NCBI GenBank assembly: GCA_030584025.1
Contig: CP129487.1
Span: forward strand, 1,302,001 to 1,366,000
Direction of reading: 5' to 3'
Source of the DNA: Cyclobacteriaceae bacterium
GTDB lineage: Bacteria > Bacteroidota > Bacteroidia > Cytophagales > Cyclobacteriaceae
Length of the DNA: 64,000 nt
Shown one piece after another: positions 45,135-53,393 of this stretch. Each line of letters starts with the position of its first letter. The first letter of the stretch is position 1. The notes beneath the pieces are model-generated. The model was not told the origin of the DNA and made no database searches. It saw only the letters and a program-made list of their open reading frames with translations. Position numbers and translations under genes: made by a program.

Positions 45135-45511
45135 CTGGCAAGCTCCTCCTCAGCTTTACGTACCGGTTTGCGATCTGTTTTCTTGAATTCGCCTTTGCGT
45201 CTTCTTTCGTTGTATGCCAAGGCATACTTGTCGAGTGTGATGGTCATAAAACGCATCACTGACTCATCCCTTCTGTACTCGGTTTCGAGCGTGTCAATCA
45301 ACTCAGGAGCTGCCGAAAATTCGATCAGGCTGTAGAATCCGGTCGACTTCTTCTGGATTGGATAGGCCAGTTTACGAAGTCCCCAATGCTCAACATTCAG
45401 AATGTTGGCATTGCCTTTCTTCAACACCTTTACGAACTTCTCAACAGTATCCTTCATCTGATCTTCAGACAAAACGGGATTCAAAATGAATACTGTCTCG
45501 TAATTGTTCAT
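45131..45511 (-). CDS. rpsF: 30S ribosomal protein S6
   Basis: 126 residues. NNYETVFILNPVLSEDQMKD, EHWGLRKLAYPIQKKSTGFY and VMRFMTITLD match S6. The tail (RRRKGEFKKTDRKPVRKAEE) is longer and more basic than in E. coli. A consensus -7 box lies 30 bases upstream, so the operon starts here. Confidence 0.97.
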   Translation of the reverse strand: MNNYETVFILNPVLSEDQMKDTVEKFVKVLKKGNANILNVEHWGLRKLAYPIQKKSTGFYSLIEFSAAPELIDTLETEYRRDESVMRFMTITLDKYALAYNERRRKGEFKKTDRKPVRKAEEELAR

Positions 45512-45540
45512 AGATTGTTTTGTGTTTTTAAAATGAGGTG

Positions 45541-45548
45541 CAAAGATA
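45541..45548 (-). promoter_or_regulatory. -7 promoter box of the rpsF operon
   Basis: The minus strand reads TATCTTTG, a perfect Bacteroidota -7 element, 29 bases before the rpsF start. Confidence 0.55.
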
Positions 45549-45650
45549 GAAAATGCCGCTAAAAGGAAAAAATAAACATCAGGAGTTCTTTTTACGTAAA
45601 ATGGGCCATTTTAGGGCCAGAATCAACATATTTGGGATTTAGCTTACGCC

Positions 45651-46259
45651 ATGGTACCCCGTTTTTGGAAAATCTTGCTGCTGATTTTGCTTGCTGCCCC
45701 GCTTTGGGCCACCCCTGAGGTAAAGCGGTTTGATATTGAACTGGCCGGCCTCAAAATAGGGGAGTTAACCGCAACCCGGGTAGCACGTGATACCCTGACG
45801 CATTATCACATCGAAACCAAAGTTAGTTTTTGGCTTTTTGTAAAGGTTAATGTGCACCACATTCAAACAGCCGTTTACCATGGCGAAAAGCTGCTGCACT
45901 CAACGGTAAAAACCAAATCGAACAAAGGGGATTTCAGTGCTTCAGTAATCTGGAATAAAAAGCAGTACGATGTTAAGGTGGATATGTACAAGTATAAGAA
46001 TGACACCACCATTCTGGACCCCATCCACTTCAATGTGATGCGCTTTTTTTTCGATGAGCCAAAGGAAATTAAAAAGGTGCTGGCCGATAGCAATGGTTTG
46101 CTGGCACCTGTATCATTTTTAAAAAACTCGTACTATGAAGTGAATGTGCGGGGTGAGCGCAACAAATACTTTTACAAGGATGGCAAGTTGCATCGGGCGG
46201 TGATGGACAATGCGATTAAAAATTATGAGATTGTGCTGCGTGAAGATGAAAACGGATAG
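45651..46259 (+). CDS. small secreted protein, DUF6134/DUF3108-like
   Basis: A 202-residue exported protein (signal peptide: MVPRFWKILLLILLAAPLWA). The mature part starts VKRFDIELAGLKIGELTATR and continues with alternating beta strands (HYHIETKVSFWLFVKVNVHH, KYKNDTTILDPIHFNVMRFF). This resembles the DUF6134/DUF3108 secreted families of Bacteroidota. Function unknown. It is followed at 53 bases by a VOC protein in the same direction. Confidence 0.75.
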   Translation: MVPRFWKILLLILLAAPLWATPEVKRFDIELAGLKIGELTATRVARDTLTHYHIETKVSFWLFVKVNVHHIQTAVYHGEKLLHSTVKTKSNKGDFSASVIWNKKQYDVKVDMYKYKNDTTILDPIHFNVMRFFFDEPKEIKKVLADSNGLLAPVSFLKNSYYEVNVRGERNKYFYKDGKLHRAVMDNAIKNYEIVLREDENG

Positions 46260-46312
46260 GCCGGAATAGACAAACATGTATCTACAGAATTGAAAAAATA
46301 TTATCTTGCCTT

Positions 46313-47371
46313 ATGGATTATATTGTAAGTGGAATTCAGCAGATTGGCATTGGAGTTAAAAATGCCAATGAGGCATGGGCGTGGTACCGCAAGCATTTCG
46401 GTTTTGATGTGCCCATTTTTAAAGATTCAGCCCAGGCTTCATTGATGACGCGGTATACCTCGGGAATTGCTGAAAGCCGATACGCCATTCTGGCTATGAA
46501 CTTGCAAGGAGGAGGAGGTTTTGAAATCTGGCAATACACTTCCAAAGAACCGGTTGCTTCCAATCAGAAACCCTTGCTGGGGGACACGGGTGTTTTTGCC
46601 GCCAAACTGAAATCGAGTGATGTTAACAAGGCATACGAATTTCTTAAATCGAAAAATGTAAACATTAAAACCCAGCCATCGGAATCTCCCGATGGGCGAT
46701 TGCATTTTTATGTAGAAGATCCATACGGAAACCTATTTGAGATTGTGGAGAGTGGAAACTGGTTTAAGCGAAAGTCCTTCCCAAATGGTGGCGTATCGGG
46801 CGTAACGATTGGTGTTACCGATATGGATCAGTCTATTGCATTATATAAAGATATTTTGGGTCATCAGTGTGTAGCGTATGATGAATCGGGGACGTTCGAT
46901 GATTTAAAAGGACTTGCCGGGGGAGAATCCAATTTCAGAAGGGTGTTACTCAAGGCACAAACGCCTTGCAAGGGAGCGTTCGGAAACCTGTTAGGTTCAA
47001 CCGAGATAGAATTGGTTGAAGTAAAAGACCGGAAGGCAACAAAAATCTATGAAAGCAGAAATTGGGGCGACCTCGGTTTTATTCATGTTTGCTTCGACAT
47101 TCGTGGAATGAAAAACCTGGGCAAGCGTTGTGCCGATTACGGACATGCCTTTACCGTTGACAGCAGCAACTCATTCGATATGGGAAAAGCTGCCGGTCAT
47201 TTCTCATACATTGAAGATCGTGACGGCACGCTGATTGAATTTGTAGAAACCCACAAAATTCCAATTATCGAAAAATTAGGTCTGTTCCTGAATATCAAAA
47301 ACAGACCTATGGAAAAGCCGCTTCCTAATTGGATGTTGGGTATGCTGGCCGTTAACCGGGTAAAGGATTAA
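46313..47371 (+). CDS. VOC-family protein with two glyoxalase-like domains
   Basis: A 352-residue cytoplasmic protein with two vicinal-oxygen-chelate domains (~5-150 and ~165-310). Domain 1: QIGIGVKNANEAWAWYRKHF and FYVEDPYGNLFEIVES; domain 2: GVTIGVTDMDQSIALYKDIL and YIEDRDGTLIEFVETH. The latter Glu residues are at the usual metal-ligand positions, while the first-strand His expected in many members is not obvious. It could be a dioxygenase or a binding protein. Not HPPD: the HPPD C-terminal pattern is absent. Confidence 0.8.
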   Translation: MDYIVSGIQQIGIGVKNANEAWAWYRKHFGFDVPIFKDSAQASLMTRYTSGIAESRYAILAMNLQGGGGFEIWQYTSKEPVASNQKPLLGDTGVFAAKLKSSDVNKAYEFLKSKNVNIKTQPSESPDGRLHFYVEDPYGNLFEIVESGNWFKRKSFPNGGVSGVTIGVTDMDQSIALYKDILGHQCVAYDESGTFDDLKGLAGGESNFRRVLLKAQTPCKGAFGNLLGSTEIELVEVKDRKATKIYESRNWGDLGFIHVCFDIRGMKNLGKRCADYGHAFTVDSSNSFDMGKAAGHFSYIEDRDGTLIEFVETHKIPIIEKLGLFLNIKNRPMEKPLPNWMLGMLAVNRVKD

Positions 47372-47377
47372 TTCGGA

Positions 47378-48316
47378 TTACCGAACGGTAAACTGTCCGG
47401 AGCCCATCTTGTAATCATCGCAATACACTTCCAACGTGTAGGTTCCTGCTGCATAATCAGAACCCTTATCATATAAATAGGTAAGTTTTTGTCGCGTATT
47501 ATCAAATAGGATTTCCTGCGAGGCTGTGTAGAATTCCTCCTTACCGTTATAGATAAATGTTCCAGATCCGCGGGCTACATCAAACAATACCTGATCGTTC
47601 TGATCGATAATGCGAATCATAATCTTCTTTCCTTCAATGGGCGCAACATTGTTTTCAGCCAGGTTAAATTCAACTTTAATGGTTCCTACCTGACGGTTGC
47701 GGAAGGGTGATTCACGTTCGCGCCCCTTTTCATTCACCGCTACAATGCGAATGTTCTCGGCCTTTAACTGCGAAGCAATGGCTACTTTGCTGGCGAGTTC
47801 TTCGCGGGTTTGTGCCAGTCGGTTGATGGAATCGCCTAATTGATTTTTCTCCGTTTTAAGGGTGGTGTTTTCGGTCAATAATTCTTTATTAACATTCTTC
47901 AGCTTTTCGATCTCCTCGTCTTTGTTTTTCAACAGCAATTCATAGCCTTCCACTTTGTCTTTCAATTCCTTAATCACCTGACCGTTAGCCCTGCGTGTGC
48001 GTTTCAGTTCGGTTTCTATTTCTTCTTTTGCCTTGGTGAGTTCTGAGATATCGCCACCAAGTCGTTGAATCTCCGCAATGCGTTGATCCAATTCTGCGCT
48101 GATCTCATCCAACCGGTTCATGGTAGTGGCTAGTTGTTCTTCGGTAGATGATTTCTCCAGCTTCAGTTGGTCACGTTCCTGCTTGTTCAGGTACCCGCTT
48201 ACAAACTGAATGATGATGATAACCGAAAGTACCGCAATAATGATGGGGTACTTCTTATTAGATTTTTTTGGTTCAGGTGCAGGTGCTGGAGATTCGGTCT
48301 TTGCAGGTTCGCTCAT
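47378..48316 (-). CDS. membrane-anchored coiled-coil protein of unknown function
   Basis: A 312-residue protein. A proline-rich, charged N-terminus precedes a single membrane segment (about 24-44, YPIIIAVLSVIIIIQFVSGY). A long coiled coil (about 50-185) with heptads rich in Leu, Glu and Lys follows (NRLDEISAELDQRIAEIQRL). The C-terminal ~100 residues form a beta-rich domain (RQVGTIKVEFNLAENNVAPI, YAAGTYTLEVYCDDYKMG). The layout suggests an extracytoplasmic spacer or structural protein. No known family recognised. Confidence 0.82.
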   Translation of the reverse strand: MSEPAKTESPAPAPEPKKSNKKYPIIIAVLSVIIIIQFVSGYLNKQERDQLKLEKSSTEEQLATTMNRLDEISAELDQRIAEIQRLGGDISELTKAKEEIETELKRTRRANGQVIKELKDKVEGYELLLKNKDEEIEKLKNVNKELLTENTTLKTEKNQLGDSINRLAQTREELASKVAIASQLKAENIRIVAVNEKGRERESPFRNRQVGTIKVEFNLAENNVAPIEGKKIMIRIIDQNDQVLFDVARGSGTFIYNGKEEFYTASQEILFDNTRQKLTYLYDKGSDYAAGTYTLEVYCDDYKMGSGQFTVR

Positions 48317-48341
48317 AACGTTTACTCAGATTAGGATTGTG

Positions 48342-48349
48342 CAAAAATA
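48342..48349 (-). promoter_or_regulatory. -7 promoter box upstream of the coiled-coil gene
   Basis: The minus strand reads TATTTTTG, matching TAnnTTTG, 25 bases before the ATG. Confidence 0.5.
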
Positions 48350-48374
48350 AGGGTATTTGTAGCTAATCCAACGC

Positions 48375-49151
48375 CTAAAAACGCAATACAACGTGTTGTT
48401 TGCTCAATGAAGGATCAAGAAATACCACTCCGCACCGGAACAGGTCGGCAGTGGTATACACCAGCGGATTCTTTTTGATGGCGGACCAGGCCCGTTCCAT
48501 TTCGGGCGAATCGTGAATGTCGTCCAGGATAATGATGGTTTTGTGATGCGATCGATTCACCACCAGATCGAAATACCGGAGGGTGGGTTCATAGCGATGG
48601 TTGGCATCTAAAAATGCCAAGTCAATTTTAGGAATGCGTGAAAGGGTGGCGTAAAGTGTTTGATCAAGGTTACCGGTTATCAATTCAATATTTGCTGCTT
48701 CTCCAAACTCAAAACTTATCGATGCAATTTCGGCTATCGCTTCAGCGCCCTCGAATGTGTACACTTTGCTGCCAGGTTGTGTGGCCAGGTAAAGGGTGTT
48801 TATCCCCAATGAGGTTCCTAGTTCTACAATTGTTTTTGCTTGTACATGACCCGCAATCCGGGAATATAAGGTTGAGAATTTGGCATCACTCAGGCTAAGT
48901 GTAGCGATGTCGCTTATTTTTCGTTTGTTGGTTGCGAAATGTTTCGAGCCGGCACCGAGATCCACCACCTCAATTTCCCGATGATCATTCGCCAGCTGTT
49001 TACGCAACGATTCAAATTTCGGAATTGGAATGGTTTCGCGTTTAATTACCCGTGTGTAGAAATCAAACAGGAAGGGGGCGTGCAAAGAATGTTCGTCTAC
49101 GGCATCCAGCCAGTAGTTGAGGTAGGTTTTTATTTTAAAAAAAGCTGACAA
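48375..49151 (-). CDS. class I SAM-dependent methyltransferase
   Basis: A 258-residue cytoplasmic methyltransferase. SAM-binding motif I is TIVELGTSLGINTLYLA near residue 95, motif II contains VYTFEGAEAIAEI, and AFLDANHRYEPTLRYF follows, like TylF/CmcI-type O-methyltransferases. The chosen TTG start directly follows the apaG stop (TGATTG). No ATG is available at the N-terminus. Substrate unknown. Confidence 0.85.
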   Translation of the reverse strand: MSAFFKIKTYLNYWLDAVDEHSLHAPFLFDFYTRVIKRETIPIPKFESLRKQLANDHREIEVVDLGAGSKHFATNKRKISDIATLSLSDAKFSTLYSRIAGHVQAKTIVELGTSLGINTLYLATQPGSKVYTFEGAEAIAEIASISFEFGEAANIELITGNLDQTLYATLSRIPKIDLAFLDANHRYEPTLRYFDLVVNRSHHKTIIILDDIHDSPEMERAWSAIKKNPLVYTTADLFRCGVVFLDPSLSKQHVVLRF

Positions 49152-49538
49152 TCAGTTCAGGCGAATGGGCGCAATCATCACAAACTCCGGAATGTTTACC
49201 GTGAGTTTTACGCCATCCACTATGCGTTCCATCAGGTAGGTGCCGGTCATCTTACCAAGGCCCGATTTTAAATTACAACCGGATACGTATTGATGAACCT
49301 GACCGGGTTCAAGCACGGGCTGTTGACCCACTACACCGTCACCCTCAACTTCACGCATGGTAAAACCTGCATCATATACATGCCAATGCCTGCGCAACAA
49401 TTGAATGGTATTTTCGCTTTGGTTTTCGATGGTAATCTTATAGGTAAACACGTAGTGGTACTGACTCGGACTTGAATAAGCCGGTTGGTATTCTGTTTCA
49501 ACGGTTACCCGTATTCCCTGCGTTACTTCTGTTACCAT
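49152..49538 (-). CDS. apaG: ApaG protein (Co2+/Mg2+ efflux-associated)
   Basis: 128 residues, the normal length of ApaG. TQGIRVTVETEYQPAYSSPS, IENQSENTIQLLRRHWHVYD and GEGVVGQQPVLEPGQVHQY-like motifs (here GDGVVGQQPVLEPG) fit the family. I chose the ATG giving MVTEVTQGIRV; a longer frame would add 38 residues of non-family sequence. Function is not settled: linked to cation efflux in enteric bacteria. Coupled to the methyltransferase gene that follows. Confidence 0.92.
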   Translation of the reverse strand: MVTEVTQGIRVTVETEYQPAYSSPSQYHYVFTYKITIENQSENTIQLLRRHWHVYDAGFTMREVEGDGVVGQQPVLEPGQVHQYVSGCNLKSGLGKMTGTYLMERIVDGVKLTVNIPEFVMIAPIRLN

Positions 49539-49574
49539 GCGTTTCAAAAATATTAATTTTTTAGAATTAAAAAT

Positions 49575-49586
49575 GTTTCGCGAAAC
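49575..49586. other. perfect 12-base palindrome in the apaG/ung divergent region
   Basis: GTTTCGCGAAAC lies 37 bases before the apaG ATG and 31 before the ung ATG, between the divergent genes. It is a plausible dyad for a regulator. It resembles but does not match the ParB site. Confidence 0.35.
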
Positions 49587-49616
49587 TTCGTTTTTATTTT
49601 CAGTCAGAAACAGCCC

Positions 49617-50279
49617 ATGGAGGTTAAAATAGCACATTCCTGGAAGGAACATTTACAGCACGAATTCGAAAAACCCTACTTTCAGCAACTCGCTGCCTTT
49701 GTTAAGGCTGAGTATCAGACAGCTGTGGTGTACCCACCGGGGAAAGAAATTTTCAATGCTTTCGATGCCTGCAATTTCGATCAGGTGAAGGTGGTTATTA
49801 TCGGTCAGGATCCCTATCACGGCCCGGGGCAGGCGAACGGGTTGTGCTTTTCCGTGCGTGAGGGGGTACGTATGCCGCCCTCGTTGATGAACATTTTTAA
49901 AGAAATCCATCAGGACTTAGGTAAACCCATTCCTGCCACAGGAAACCTGGAGCGTTGGGCAAAACAAGGTGTGTTGCTGTTGAATGCAACCTTAACGGTT
50001 CGGGCTTCAACACCCGGATCGCACCAAAATAAAGGGTGGGAAACGTTTACTGATGCAGTCATCAAAAAAGTATCCGATGAAAAGGAAAATGTGGTGTTTC
50101 TTTTATGGGGTGCTTATGCACAAAACAAAGGCGAAGTGATTGACCGCAACAAGCATCTGGTGCTGATGTCAGCACACCCGTCACCCTTCTCTGCCGATAG
50201 GGGATTCTTCGGCTGCAAGCATTTCAGCAAGGCCAATGCGTACCTGAAGAGTAAAGGATTAGAGGAGATTGACTGGTAG
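49617..50279 (+). CDS. ung: uracil-DNA glycosylase
   Basis: A 220-residue family 1 UDG that removes uracil from DNA. The catalytic Asp65 and the adjacent motif lie in VVIIGQDPYHGPGQANGLCF, and the C-terminal loop is LMSAHPSPFSADRGFFGCKH. Both motifs are intact and the length is normal. Start ATG is preceded by no obvious SD. Confidence 0.96.
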   Translation: MEVKIAHSWKEHLQHEFEKPYFQQLAAFVKAEYQTAVVYPPGKEIFNAFDACNFDQVKVVIIGQDPYHGPGQANGLCFSVREGVRMPPSLMNIFKEIHQDLGKPIPATGNLERWAKQGVLLLNATLTVRASTPGSHQNKGWETFTDAVIKKVSDEKENVVFLLWGAYAQNKGEVIDRNKHLVLMSAHPSPFSADRGFFGCKHFSKANAYLKSKGLEEIDW

Positions 50280-50282
50280 ATC

Positions 50283-50351
50283 TGGGTTCGGGTTACGAGT
50301 TTCGTGTTGTTAGTTTATAAAAGGCAACCCGGACCCTGTAACGCGCAACTC
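50283..50351. repeat. imperfect inverted repeat between ung and lepB
   Basis: GGGTTCGGGTT pairs with AACCCGGACCC (one G-U type mismatch) around a 31-base loop, and both arms also carry GTTACGAGTTTCG / CGCGCAACTCG-like words. It lies between convergent genes, where it may end transcription from either side. Confidence 0.4.
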
Positions 50352-50353
50352 GC

Positions 50354-51820
50354 TTACTCAATCATCTTAAAGAATCTTCTCCATCTGATTTTATTCAGGA
50401 ACTTCTCATTCGGATCAATGGATAACCAAATGAAGAAACCTTTACCTACAATATGATCTTCCGGAACAAAGCCCCAATACCGTGAATCGAGGGAGTTGTG
50501 ACGGTTGTCACCCATCATGAAATAGTAATTTTGGTTAAAGGTATACGAGGTAACTTCCTGACCATTGATCAAAAGTTTCTTATCAGTGATTTTTGCATCC
50601 GCTTGGTGATCGTATGCAGTGATAATAAATCCATACAATGCGAGAGTGGAATCATTTATCGAAATGGTTTCGCCTTTCTTGGGAATCCATAGCGGGCCAA
50701 AATTATCCAGCGACCAATTTGTGTTGTTTTGAGTTCCTGCACCAAATCCATAGTACTCAGAATAGGGAAAAATACCCCCTGAATTGTTTTGGTTATCCTG
50801 CGTAACCGAGGTAATGAAAGGTAAGCCTCTAAGTTCTTCTGCCTTGTCCTCTGTTAACCACATGGTGTACTCGACACTGCTTTCATTTGGCCTTCCAAGA
50901 ATATGATAATCTTCTTGTCCAATGCCAAGCCTGTTCAGGTTGCGTTCATTGATCAGGTCTTTGGCAATAACCTGATAACTCCATTGTACCAACGGATGAT
51001 TTTTGAGTTCACTTCCGTTGACCAGAATGGTTTTGTCTTTCACCTGAAGTGTTTCTCCGGCAGCAGCCACACATCGTTTAATGTAGTTGGTCTTTAAATC
51101 AACCGGATAGTCCTTGTTGTCATTCAGTCGCTTGGGAGGAACATTAAACACCACCACATCGCCACTTTTTACTTCGCTTATTCCCGGCAAGCGATATTGC
51201 GGAAGTTGAATCCAATCGAGGTAGGAGGGAACTTCCGTGAACCATATTTTTTGATGGGTTAGTGGAAGTTGAAGCGGAGTTTTTGGTGTGCGGGTGCCGT
51301 AATGAAATTTGCTGACAAACAGGAAGTCGCCTACCAGTAACGAGTTCTCCATGGAAGGTGTTGGAATGGTATACGCCTCCATAATCAGCCAACGAATTAA
51401 CGTGGCCGCTACCACTGCAAATGTGATGGCCTCAGTCCATTCAACAAGAGGAGATTTTTTTGCTTCCGGTGGCAGCTTATCGAGTTTGTCGATGTATTTC
51501 GCATTCGGGTTGAATCCCAAATAAATCAGGTAGAAAAATCCGGTGAAGATGATCAGGATCTGACTCCACAATGAGTTTTTCCCGTAGCAACGCAATACTT
51601 CAAAGATCAACACGTAGTACGCAAAGAAATTGACAACAGGTATAACCAGGTATATAAACCACCATTTGGGTTTGCCCACGATCTCTGCCATTAAAACATA
51701 CTCTGAGTAAAATGGAATAATGGCTTTCCATCCATCGACACCAGCCTTTTCAAAAAGCTTCCAGTAGCCAACAGTAACACCCAGTCGGATAATCAGAAAA
51801 GTTATCAGTATTGCGTTCAC
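50354..51820 (-). CDS. lepB: signal peptidase I with extended N-terminus
   Basis: A 488-residue inner-membrane protease that cleaves Sec signal peptides. Catalytic Ser156 is in TIPTPSMENSLLVGDF, and general base Lys248 in TNYIKRCVAAAGETL. The C-terminal box GDNRHNSLDSRYWGFVPED is present. Before the usual single helix, about 110 extra residues with two to three hydrophobic segments match a DUF5684-like domain (KLFEKAGVDGWKAIIPFYSE). The region between catalytic residues and the C-box is also long. It ends a conserved parAB-DUF5683-dapB-lepB cluster. Confidence 0.93.
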   Translation of the reverse strand: MNAILITFLIIRLGVTVGYWKLFEKAGVDGWKAIIPFYSEYVLMAEIVGKPKWWFIYLVIPVVNFFAYYVLIFEVLRCYGKNSLWSQILIIFTGFFYLIYLGFNPNAKYIDKLDKLPPEAKKSPLVEWTEAITFAVVAATLIRWLIMEAYTIPTPSMENSLLVGDFLFVSKFHYGTRTPKTPLQLPLTHQKIWFTEVPSYLDWIQLPQYRLPGISEVKSGDVVVFNVPPKRLNDNKDYPVDLKTNYIKRCVAAAGETLQVKDKTILVNGSELKNHPLVQWSYQVIAKDLINERNLNRLGIGQEDYHILGRPNESSVEYTMWLTEDKAEELRGLPFITSVTQDNQNNSGGIFPYSEYYGFGAGTQNNTNWSLDNFGPLWIPKKGETISINDSTLALYGFIITAYDHQADAKITDKKLLINGQEVTSYTFNQNYYFMMGDNRHNSLDSRYWGFVPEDHIVGKGFFIWLSIDPNEKFLNKIRWRRFFKMIE

Positions 51821-51862
51821 GTTTTTATCAGTTTAAAAGCCTGCAAATAAAAGGATTATCGA

Positions 51863-52570
51863 TCAGAATTGTAAGAAATCTTCCATACCCAATACGCCCT
51901 TTTTTCCGGATATCCATTCTGCCACCTGAACGGCCCCAAGGGCAAAGCCTTCGCGGGAGTGAGCGGTATGGCGTATTTCAATATCATCAATGCCCGAAGC
52001 ATATTTTACATGGTGCGTACCCGGTACCTGGTCAATCCTGAACGAACTGATGGGTAGCTCAGTAGGTTCTGCATTATTGCCACCTACCCATTTGGTTAAA
52101 CGTTTTATGTGCTTCACAATACCTTGTGCAAGCGTAATGGCCGTTCCGCTGGGAGCATCTTTCTTTTCCGTATGATGAATTTCATCGATGTGTACGCTAT
52201 ACTGATTGTGCGCATTCATCATGTTGGCCAGAAACTCATTTAACCTGAAAAAGATGTTTACTCCAACGCTGAAATTAGACGCGTAAAAGAAGGCTCCATT
52301 ACAGGAAGCGGTAAGTTTTTCAACCTCGGGCTTTTGATCAAGCCAGCCGGTAGTGCCACAAACAACAGGAATACCTTTTTCAAGGCAATGCCGAATGTTA
52401 TCAAAAGCGGCTTCCGGATTGGAGAATTCAATGGCTACATCGGCTTTGATGTTGCTGAGCTCATGACGATTGGCTGAGGTGATCCGGCCGGCAATTTCAT
52501 GACCGTGCTCGAGGGCAATGCGCTCAATGATTTTGCCCATTTTTCCGTATCCTAGTAAAAGAATTCTCAT
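51863..52570 (-). CDS. dapB: 4-hydroxy-tetrahydrodipicolinate reductase
   Basis: A 235-residue NAD(P)H-dependent enzyme of the lysine/diaminopimelate pathway. The nucleotide-binding motif MRILLLGYGKMGKIIERIAL starts the protein; the catalytic His and Lys are in IHHTEKKDAPSGTAIT. The chosen ATG is the first that starts at this motif; an upstream ATG adds 13 residues without family similarity. It lies between DUF5683 and lepB. Confidence 0.95.
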   Translation of the reverse strand: MRILLLGYGKMGKIIERIALEHGHEIAGRITSANRHELSNIKADVAIEFSNPEAAFDNIRHCLEKGIPVVCGTTGWLDQKPEVEKLTASCNGAFFYASNFSVGVNIFFRLNEFLANMMNAHNQYSVHIDEIHHTEKKDAPSGTAITLAQGIVKHIKRLTKWVGGNNAEPTELPISSFRIDQVPGTHHVKYASGIDDIEIRHTAHSREGFALGAVQVAEWISGKKGVLGMEDFLQF

Positions 52571-52631
52571 AGGTGATTTACCCGGAAAGTTCCGGATTGG
52601 TCGGTGCAAGTATACGGATGAAGTGGTTGAA

Positions 52632-53225
52632 TTAAAACCGGATCTTCAGAGAAATGCCCCCCATGCGTCCGGTTAAAAGTTCATTGGAAAAAGCGGGTTC
52701 AATCCGCACCTGTAGGTTTGGATTCAGGTCGAATTCTTTCAGGTGGGAATCCACATGCGCATCTACCATTTGCAAAATGTAAACCCCCATCATGATGATG
52801 ATCATATAATCGCGTTCACGCCTGTAGCGATCGACAATGGTGCGAAGCTGGGATGTTGTGTATAGTGTATTAGGATTAACCTGAGTGTCACCAGAAAGCC
52901 CATTTTCAAGATTATAAAACAATTCCCCTCTAAAAGTCAAATACCCCTCTTGATAGATATTTAAGTAATATCCTGTAATTGCAAAGCCTCCATAAACCAA
53001 AGGCAGCTTCCAATATTTTTTGTTGTACACCTGTCCTAAGCCGGGTAAAACAGCAGCATAGAGCAACGCTTTGCGCGGATCGTAACGATTTGAATAAGAA
53101 GCTATTGTAACGGTATCGCTTTTCGGTTGCACTACCTGTATAGAATCACGCTGAGCATAGGCGCCTAATGTAAAACCTACCAAGCAAAAAAGAATTGAAA
53201 GTCGTTTTAAAAATGGCTCCGTCAT
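52632..53225 (-). CDS. exported DUF5683-domain protein
   Basis: A 197-residue protein with a signal peptide (FLKRLSILFCLVGFTLGAYA). DUF5683 signature: RKALLYAAVLPGLGQVYNKK, followed by YGGFAITGYYLNIYQEGYLT. It sits between parB and dapB, a position I recall as conserved in Bacteroidota. Function unknown. The open frame extends 47 codons upstream, but those codons come from a palindromic repeat, so I chose the ATG at its edge. Confidence 0.85.
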   Translation of the reverse strand: MTEPFLKRLSILFCLVGFTLGAYAQRDSIQVVQPKSDTVTIASYSNRYDPRKALLYAAVLPGLGQVYNKKYWKLPLVYGGFAITGYYLNIYQEGYLTFRGELFYNLENGLSGDTQVNPNTLYTTSQLRTIVDRYRRERDYMIIIMMGVYILQMVDAHVDSHLKEFDLNPNLQVRIEPAFSNELLTGRMGGISLKIRF

Positions 53226-53329
53226 TGCGAACGCAGTGAAGCAATCTCCTATTTTGAGGCTGAAACGAGATTGCTTCGGTCTCCCGATCCCGATAGCTAT
53301 CGGGATTATCGGGATCCCTCGCAATGACG
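53220..53329. repeat. large palindromic dispersed repeat with CGTCATTGCGA ends
   Basis: The 110-base element begins CGTCATTGCGA and ends TCGCAATGACG, and carries inner arms GAAGCAATCTC / GAGATTGCTTC, and a perfect 20-base palindrome ATCCCGATAGCTATCGGGAT at 53287-53306. It forms the upstream end of the DUF5683 frame. The words are those of a widely dispersed palindromic repeat I recall from several Bacteroidota and other genomes. Confidence 0.75.
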
Positions 53330-53393
53330 ATCTTACTATTTTTGAGATGGCTTCTGGTTTCTTCATAACCGGTAACGCGTAAAGGTATCGGTT

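Noticed and set aside
46313..47371. 4-hydroxyphenylpyruvate dioxygenase
   Set aside because: It has two VOC domains, but the HPPD-specific C-terminal motifs and ligand pattern are absent.
49571..49590. parS-like sequence GTTTCGCGAAAC near ung
   Set aside because: The ParB site is TGTTTCACGTGAAACA. This palindrome is two bases shorter at the centre, so it is not a match.
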